NCBI GenBank assembly: GCA_934692625.1
Contig: CAKUUC010000004.1
Location: forward strand, 86,243-150,242
Direction: 5' to 3'
DNA length: 64,000 bases
Source of the DNA: an uncultured Candidatus Melainabacteria bacterium
Lineage (GTDB): Bacteria; Cyanobacteriota; Vampirovibrionia; Gastranaerophilales; Gastranaerophilaceae
Shown here: positions 59,004-64,000 of the stretch, in pieces
Layout: each line of letters opens with the position of its first letter
How positions within the stretch are numbered: position 1 is the stretch's first letter
Notes under the pieces: generated by a model
Database searches by the model: none
What the model was told of the DNA's origin: nothing
The model's input: only the letters and a program-made list of their open reading frames with translations
Made by a program: the position numbers and the translations under genes

Positions 59004-59510
59004 ATGTTGAACGAAATGATAGGTAATCAATCTGATTTTGACTTAACTTCTAAAAGTACATTGAGTGGCGAAAGTGATTCATTTACGTCACGTTCTTATG
59101 CTGCACTATTAGCAAAAAATGAAGTTCCGGCTTTTCATAAAAGAATTGCTGATAATTATCTAATCATTAAAAAAGTTTTCAAATTTCAGGCATGTATGAG
59201 TAGAATTTCAAATGTTGAAAAAGCAATGCTTGAAAAATATGACTTCAACACTCTTGAATATACAACAATGAAACAGATGTATGATGAATTAGGCTTGTTG
59301 CAAAAATGGTCATCATCTAATGATGAAGAATTGAGAAATGCTGCTGATGAAATTTTAGTAATCCGAGTAAAAGAATTGAAATTTTTAGAAGCAAGTCGTT
59401 ATGCATCAATATCTAATGAAATTTATAACGGATATAAAGCTTTAGAACAGTATTTGAAAGAAATTAGTAAATTTCAATCTGTTCAAAGTTTGAGAACATT
59501 AAGCCTTTAA
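59004..59510 (+). CDS. Hypothetical helical protein
   Basis: The 168-residue protein is mainly helical and charged, without signal peptide or membrane helix; no domain recognised. GGAGG precedes the ATG, and ATGACA-17-TATCAT (58953-58981) is a possible promoter. A bidirectional terminator follows and separates it from era. Its Ser/Thr-rich start (LTSKSTLSGESDSFTSRSYA) is probably flexible. Confidence 0.65.
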   Translation: MLNEMIGNQSDFDLTSKSTLSGESDSFTSRSYAALLAKNEVPAFHKRIADNYLIIKKVFKFQACMSRISNVEKAMLEKYDFNTLEYTTMKQMYDELGLLQKWSSSNDEELRNAADEILVIRVKELKFLEASRYASISNEIYNGYKALEQYLKEISKFQSVQSLRTLSL

Positions 59511-59537
59511 TTAATAAACATACATACGAATACAACA

Positions 59538-59566
59538 AAAAGGAATAAGTAAAACTTATTCCTTTT
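59538..59566. terminator. Bidirectional intrinsic terminator
   Basis: AAAAGGAATAAGT with ACTTATTCCTTTT, loop AAA. The right arm overlaps the last codons of era. Confidence 0.88.
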
Positions 59567-60449
59567 CTTGTTGATAACCGAAATTTTTCAATATGTTTTG
59601 CTTTTTTCGCCAATCTTTTTCTACCTTGACTTGAAGTTCTAAATAAACTTTTTTTTCTGTTATTTTTTCAAGTTCAAGTCTTGCTTCCGTGCCGATTTTT
59701 TTTAGTAGACTTCCGCCTTTGCCTATCAAAATACCTTTTTGGCTTTTATGTTCGCAATAAATGTTTGCATAAATTTTGTCAATATCTTCTTTTTCTTGGT
59801 ATTTGTCAACTTTTACGGCAACAGAATGCGGAATTTCTTCTGATGTATTTAATAGAATTTTTTCTCTGATAATTTCTTCCGTTACATCTCGCATAGTTTC
59901 TTCTGTTACAATGTCTTCCGGATAAAGCGGTTCACCTTCCGGAAGCTTTTTATAAATATTTTTTATAAGCGTATCAATATTTCTTCCGGTTTTGGCAGAA
60001 ATTCTGACAATTGGAAGGTTTTGTTCAAATAAAGTTTTGTAGGAAAGCAGATTTTGTTCAATTTTTTCTGTTTTTTTAACTTTATCAACTTTGTTCATAA
60101 CAATAATTACGGGAATATTGGTCTGCAAAATGTTTTTAACAATCCAGCCATCACCTTTTCCGGCAGGTTCTGAGCCATCAACCAAAAATAGAATTACATC
60201 AGCATCCGGAACTGCGACTTTTGCTTCATCCAACAAAAATTCACCTAACTTGTTCAATGGTTTATGAACCCCCGGAGTATCGACAAAAACGATTTGTCCC
60301 TCCGGATTAGTCAGGATTCCTTTGATTCTTTTTCTTGTTGTTTGAGCCTTGTCGGTTGCTATAACTATCTTTTGACCCAATATTTGGTTCAAAAGTGTTG
60401 ATTTACCGACATTTGGGCGTCCTATTATTGCAACAAATCCACTTTTCAT
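59556..60449 (-). CDS. era: GTPase Era
   Basis: The start is taken at the ATG at 60449 (MKSGFVAIIGRPNVGKSTL), 297 residues. G1 is GRPNVGKST (10-18), then G2 with TTRKRIKGI, G3 DTPGVH, G4 MNKVDKV and G5 RISAKTG. The C-terminal KH domain has GILIGKGGSLLKKIGTEARL, which binds the 3' end of 16S rRNA during 30S maturation. TTGCTA-17-TACAAT and 6 nt precede the ATG, so the mRNA is probably leaderless. With engB, this is the second ribosome-assembly GTPase in the window. Confidence 0.96.
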   Translation of the reverse strand: MKSGFVAIIGRPNVGKSTLLNQILGQKIVIATDKAQTTRKRIKGILTNPEGQIVFVDTPGVHKPLNKLGEFLLDEAKVAVPDADVILFLVDGSEPAGKGDGWIVKNILQTNIPVIIVMNKVDKVKKTEKIEQNLLSYKTLFEQNLPIVRISAKTGRNIDTLIKNIYKKLPEGEPLYPEDIVTEETMRDVTEEIIREKILLNTSEEIPHSVAVKVDKYQEKEDIDKIYANIYCEHKSQKGILIGKGGSLLKKIGTEARLELEKITEKKVYLELQVKVEKDWRKKQNILKNFGYQQEKE

Positions 60450-60455
60450 AAACAT

Positions 60456-60484
60456 ATTGTAACATAAATTTTATATAGTAGCAA
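60456..60484 (-). promoter_or_regulatory. Promoter for leaderless era mRNA
   Basis: Reverse strand TTGCTA (60479-60484), 17-bp spacer, TACAAT (60456-60461), ATGTTT, then the ATG at 60449. Confidence 0.65.
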
Positions 60485-60546
60485 AAAAAAATACTCTAGA
60501 GTATTATATAGATAGATGTGTGTAGTTGTTAAAATAACAGGAAACT

Positions 60547-62667
60547 ATGAATAAAAAGAAAAATATTATTATTGCTGCTACATTAGCAGTTTTGGGAATT
60601 AGTGTAAATTCTGCATTGGCAGATTCTAACAATTTAATTCAAATGGACATTAAAAGGTCATCAGTCACTGATACGGTTGATGTAACATTCTATACGACTG
60701 CAGAGTCTGCAAATTCAGTTGTTACAAGAAAATCAAGCAACCGTTATGTTGTACTTTTGCCTAACACAATGAGTTCGTCTTCTGCAACTCCAAATTTTGG
60801 GGGAGTAAAAGATTTAATTACCGATGTTGATGTAAAACATGTCAATGATGGTATGGGTGGATACACAAAAGTTACCTTTGGAACAACAAAACCTATTAAC
60901 ATAAAAACACACATGGCAAAAACCGCTCCGCTTTCTCAAGAACAAAAAGAAGCAAGAGCGCTTGTTGCAAAAAATAACGCTATAGCGTCAAAACCTGCAA
61001 ATGATGTTAAACCATCAGCAAATACTGTCGCAGCGAAGGCGAAAGCAACTCCTGTCGCACCGAAAACTGCACCAACGCAACATCAAGCAAATACGGTAAA
61101 AACTTCTAATCCTCTTGCCGGCATGAAGCTTATAACTTTTGAACCTGCTAAAAAAGTTTCAAATGTAGTTCCTACAAAAAATGACACATCTAAAAAGACA
61201 CAATCAAAAGTTACCTCTAAACAACAATCTGCGGCGCCGGTTGTTGCTAAAAAAACTTCAAATGAAAGCACTTATGTGCCAAAGGTTAAGGTTGACAGCA
61301 ACGGAAAACGTTTAATTGATTTAGAACCTAGAGTAAATCATTCAATTACGCCTGAAAGTGCACCTGTTCAAACTTCAGCGCCTGAACCGGTTGCAGAAGT
61401 TCAAGAAACAACGCCGATTGTTGATAATTCTTTGAATAATATGGAACAAACCGCTGAGCAATCTCCGGTTGAAGACAAAAATTCTTCATTCCCTTATTGG
61501 ATTTTGTATGCTGGTGGGGCTGTTGCATTGTTGAGCGTAATTTACTTGATTTGTGATGCGGCAAGACATTCTGCTGATAAAACAAAATCAAGATTGGATT
61601 CTTTCTATGATATTTCTGCAAAGAATCAAGCAAAAAGACGTAAAAAAGAATATTATGACATTATTAATAATGAAGAATATTCTTGGCAAGAAAAATACAA
61701 ATTATACAATGAAAAAGGCAGTGCGAATGTGCCGGAAAAACATGTTGCTGCAATGTCTTACGTGACTGATATTTCAGGTTTGAAAAAGGCTGAACCTCAA
61801 GTAAATAATAAACCAGTTTCTGAACCTAAAATTGAAAATGCTCATGACAAAGTTGTTAATGACAAAATGAAAGCAAAAATGCTTGAACTTGAAAAGGCTT
61901 ACAACAGACCTGCGATTGAAAAATCTGCAGAAGTTTCTGAGGTTCATTCAGAAGATGATGTGATTATGAAAAACTTTAGCGAAATAAAACTTAAATCTTT
62001 TGCAAAACCAATGTCATTAAAAGAAACTAACAGAACTTTGATTAGTAATGAAGAGAATCCTTCAAGAAATACATCTTACAAAGAAGGTAAATTTATCAAA
62101 CTTAAAAATTCTGCACAAATTGTAAATCACAAAAATGATTTAGGTACAGATGATTTAATTAGCGCAGGCAATAAATATCTTAAAGATATTAATGAATTAA
62201 GTTTGAGCAAAGAAAAAGAAGGTTATGTATTGTCTTCTGTTGATGAATATTTATCAATCTTGGATACAGAAACTCCAAATCTTTACCCAATGCCTACCGC
62301 AAAGGTAAGCACTCCAACATCAGTTGCTATGAACCGTTCAGGGGTTTCTAATCCTATTGCTTCAAAAGCACCTGCGGCGTCAAGATTAGAAAAAAATCAA
62401 AAACATGAAAACAACGGGCTATCTGTAAAATCAGGTTACAGTATTGATGCTCAAAGAGGTTTTTATGTTGTGAATATGGACGGTGTTTCTGCAATTGTAG
62501 GTAAGATAAAAGATAATATATTTATTTTGAAAAAGTTCAATCATGTTGTAAACGGACAAATTCAAGTTCGTCGTGATGATGACAATATTTATATTGTTAG
62601 ACTTGGCAAATTCAAATGTTTGGTCAATGTTGAACAAGATAAAATGGGAACACTCATAGAAATTTAA
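60547..62667 (+). CDS. AMIN-like exported protein with one membrane helix and a cytoplasmic tail
   Basis: The 706-residue protein has a signal peptide (to about residue 25, ALA), then an AMIN-like beta domain at about 30-120 (MDIKRSSVTDTVDVTFYTTA, VTFGTTKPINIKTH). A long Ala/Pro/Lys-rich linker follows, then one membrane helix near 316-335 (YWILYAGGAVALLSVIYLIC) and a large charged C-terminal part ending in a beta-rich domain (about 625-706). AMIN domains usually bind peptidoglycan, so it may link wall and cytoplasm. The ABC lipoprotein gene follows after 8 bp. Confidence 0.68.
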   Translation: MNKKKNIIIAATLAVLGISVNSALADSNNLIQMDIKRSSVTDTVDVTFYTTAESANSVVTRKSSNRYVVLLPNTMSSSSATPNFGGVKDLITDVDVKHVNDGMGGYTKVTFGTTKPINIKTHMAKTAPLSQEQKEARALVAKNNAIASKPANDVKPSANTVAAKAKATPVAPKTAPTQHQANTVKTSNPLAGMKLITFEPAKKVSNVVPTKNDTSKKTQSKVTSKQQSAAPVVAKKTSNESTYVPKVKVDSNGKRLIDLEPRVNHSITPESAPVQTSAPEPVAEVQETTPIVDNSLNNMEQTAEQSPVEDKNSSFPYWILYAGGAVALLSVIYLICDAARHSADKTKSRLDSFYDISAKNQAKRRKKEYYDIINNEEYSWQEKYKLYNEKGSANVPEKHVAAMSYVTDISGLKKAEPQVNNKPVSEPKIENAHDKVVNDKMKAKMLELEKAYNRPAIEKSAEVSEVHSEDDVIMKNFSEIKLKSFAKPMSLKETNRTLISNEENPSRNTSYKEGKFIKLKNSAQIVNHKNDLGTDDLISAGNKYLKDINELSLSKEKEGYVLSSVDEYLSILDTETPNLYPMPTAKVSTPTSVAMNRSGVSNPIASKAPAASRLEKNQKHENNGLSVKSGYSIDAQRGFYVVNMDGVSAIVGKIKDNIFILKKFNHVVNGQIQVRRDDDNIYIVRLGKFKCLVNVEQDKMGTLIEI

Positions 62668-62675
62668 TTTGAAAA

Positions 62676-63827
62676 ATGAGAAAGTTGAGCATAATAATAC
62701 TATGCTGCTTAATGCTTATTTTTTTAGGTGTTTGCAGTAAGAAAAAAGATGGCGCAGAAAAGATTACTGTCCAATTTGCTTCGTGGGGGTCAGAATCTGA
62801 AATTCGAATTCTAAAACCTATTTTGGCTGATTTTGAAAAAGAAAATCCGAATATTAAAGTTGATTTTTTGCATATTCCGCAAAATTATTTTCAAAAAATT
62901 CATCTGCTATTTGCATCAAACATGGCGCCTGATGTTATTTTCATAAATAATCAATCATTGCCTGTTTACGCAAATTCCGGTGTTTTAGAAGATTTAACTA
63001 ACTATAAGGACTTTGATTATAATGATTTTTATGACAAATCAGTGAAAGCTTTGAGTTATAAAGGGAAAATTTTTGCTGTTCCGAGAGATATTTCAACACT
63101 TGTAATTTTTTATAATAAAGATATTTTTGACAAATATGGCGTTAAGTATCCGAAAAATAATTGGACTTATGATGAATTTTTAGCAACTTCGCAAAAGTTA
63201 ACTCATTTACCTGAGATTTTTGGGGTGTCTTTTGAAGAAGAACCTTTGTTTTATTTGCCATATTTGATGAGTTTTGGTGAATTTAATATCCCTGATTTTA
63301 AAAGTGACAAAACTCAAATTGGCTTAAAGAAATATGCTGATTTGCGAAAAAAATATCACGTTGCGCCATTCAAAACTGAATCAGCAAGTGCAAGCATGGC
63401 TCAAATGTTTTTGCAGGGTCGATTGGCAATGCATTTGTCAGGGCGTTGGTTAGTGCCAAAATATCGTCAGGATGCAAGTTTTAACTGGGATATTGTAACT
63501 TTTCCATCTGGAAGTTCAGGTAGTATCACTCCTGTTGACGCCTCCGGTTGGGCTATTGCAAAAGCCTCTAAGCATAAGGCGGAATCTGCCAAGTTGATAA
63601 AATATTTATCCTCTGAAAAATCTATTGAACGTTTAACTCAAAGTGGATTAATTGTTCCGGCGAGAGTTGATGTCGCAGAATCAAAAGTTTTTTTAGATGA
63701 TAAATCTCCTCAAAATGTAAAAGTTTTTCTTGATTCTGTTATAAATTCTGTTCCAACTCCTGTAAGTGTTGATTATAAAGAAAAAATGGACGAATTGAAA
63801 CAAAGAACAGAAGGGTTATTTAATTAA
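62676..63827 (+). CDS. ABC transporter solute-binding lipoprotein (family 1, sugar type)
   Basis: The 383-residue protein has a lipoprotein signal with lipobox LGVC (Cys20). It then has ITVQFASWGSESEIRILKPI, a typical start of the MalE/UgpB-like family, and FASNMAPDVIFIN, VPRDISTLVIFYNKDIF and GRLAMHLSGRWLV. It binds sugars or related solutes in the periplasm. No permease or ATPase gene is in the window. It follows the AMIN-like gene by 8 bp and has no own ribosome binding site, so coupling is likely. Confidence 0.88.
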   Translation: MRKLSIIILCCLMLIFLGVCSKKKDGAEKITVQFASWGSESEIRILKPILADFEKENPNIKVDFLHIPQNYFQKIHLLFASNMAPDVIFINNQSLPVYANSGVLEDLTNYKDFDYNDFYDKSVKALSYKGKIFAVPRDISTLVIFYNKDIFDKYGVKYPKNNWTYDEFLATSQKLTHLPEIFGVSFEEEPLFYLPYLMSFGEFNIPDFKSDKTQIGLKKYADLRKKYHVAPFKTESASASMAQMFLQGRLAMHLSGRWLVPKYRQDASFNWDIVTFPSGSSGSITPVDASGWAIAKASKHKAESAKLIKYLSSEKSIERLTQSGLIVPARVDVAESKVFLDDKSPQNVKVFLDSVINSVPTPVSVDYKEKMDELKQRTEGLFN

Positions 63828-63840
63828 TAACTAAATTTAG

Positions 63841-63868
63841 CAAAAAAAAAACGACTGAAAAAGTCGTT
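63841..63868 (-). terminator. Intrinsic terminator of the gene at the right edge
   Basis: AACGACT with AGTCGTT, loop GAAAA, followed on the reverse strand by nine T. Confidence 0.85.
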
Positions 63869-63919
63869 GGAAAATCAATAGGAAAAAGGGAAAGGAAAAA
63901 TATTTTAGAAGAGAATGCA

Positions 63920-64000
63920 TTAAGCGTTGAAAGTTTTGAAAGAAGAATCAACGTTCTTAGAAATAACTTTCTTAACAGAATCTAACTCAGTAGAAATAGC
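63920..64000 (-). CDS. C-terminus of a gene entering from the right edge
   Basis: The reverse strand is open from the edge to a TAA at 63920-63922. The last 26 residues (AISTELDSVKKVISKNVDSS then FKTFNA) are helical and polar. A terminator follows about 50 bp later. Too short to identify. Confidence 0.5.
   Translation of the reverse strand, partial: AISTELDSVKKVISKNVDSSFKTFNA

Overview
The window is an AT-rich bacterial chromosome segment. It most probably comes from a non-photosynthetic relative of the Cyanobacteria, class Vampirovibrionia/Melainabacteria, gut order Gastranaerophilales. The main evidence is the RNA polymerase beta-prime gene: it is split into rpoC1 and rpoC2 at the cyanobacterial position, and the residues on each side of the split read like their cyanobacterial counterparts. 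Supporting evidence is a VKOR-thioredoxin fusion, diderm-type genes (Skp/OmpH-like, MlaD/MCE, an autotransporter remnant), anaerobic enzymes (NrdD/NrdG, flavodiiron protein, HemW) and many proteins with prepilin-type N-termini. The taxonomic call is inference; no rRNA gene is present.

Layout: 1-1.8 kb, acyltransferase, small membrane protein, ribosome hibernation factor and a Cys-rich small protein with a structured leader. 1.8-2.8 kb, first repeat island. 2.8-8.6 kb, prepilin, XerC/D recombinase, TPR protein, EngB and flavodiiron protein. 8.6-18.4 kb, second TATGG element, then rpoB-rpoC1-rpoC2. 18.4-28.3 kb, flavodoxin-like protein, prepilins, PurB, EF-P, AccB-AccC, two XRE regulators, FolC and more repeat islands. 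28.3-43.8 kb, TcdA, TPR proteins, QueH with VKOR, asparaginase, Upp with MlaD, EamA with CorA, uracil-DNA glycosylase, AGCS transporter, an XRE/prepilin pair and HemW. 43.8-53.7 kb, WecA/MraY-type transferase, GlyA, Skp-like protein, LipA, a decayed autotransporter and NrdG/NrdD. 53.7-64 kb, lineage-type hypothetical proteins, TPR protein, Era, an AMIN-like membrane protein and an ABC solute-binding lipoprotein.

How parts fit together: housekeeping genes sit in short operons separated by clear intrinsic terminators. The accessory layer consists of orphan prepilin-like genes. Two lie just downstream of a repeated TATGG element. Two, plus one truncated remnant, are divergently paired with a small XRE-type regulator. 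No pilus assembly genes are present.

The most unusual observations are these. (1) A repeated promoter-like element with a TATGG pentamer array; three copies keep the same 60-nt open frame for a 19-residue peptide, with the ATG exactly 6 nt after TATAAT. (2) The same -10/6 nt/ATG spacing precedes at least seven ordinary genes, suggesting leaderless transcription. (3) XRE/prepilin divergent modules, one with clear operator-like sites. (4) A transferase gene whose frame continues upstream to a good ribosome binding site but has no standard start codon there. No rRNA, tRNA, CRISPR array or complete insertion sequence was seen.
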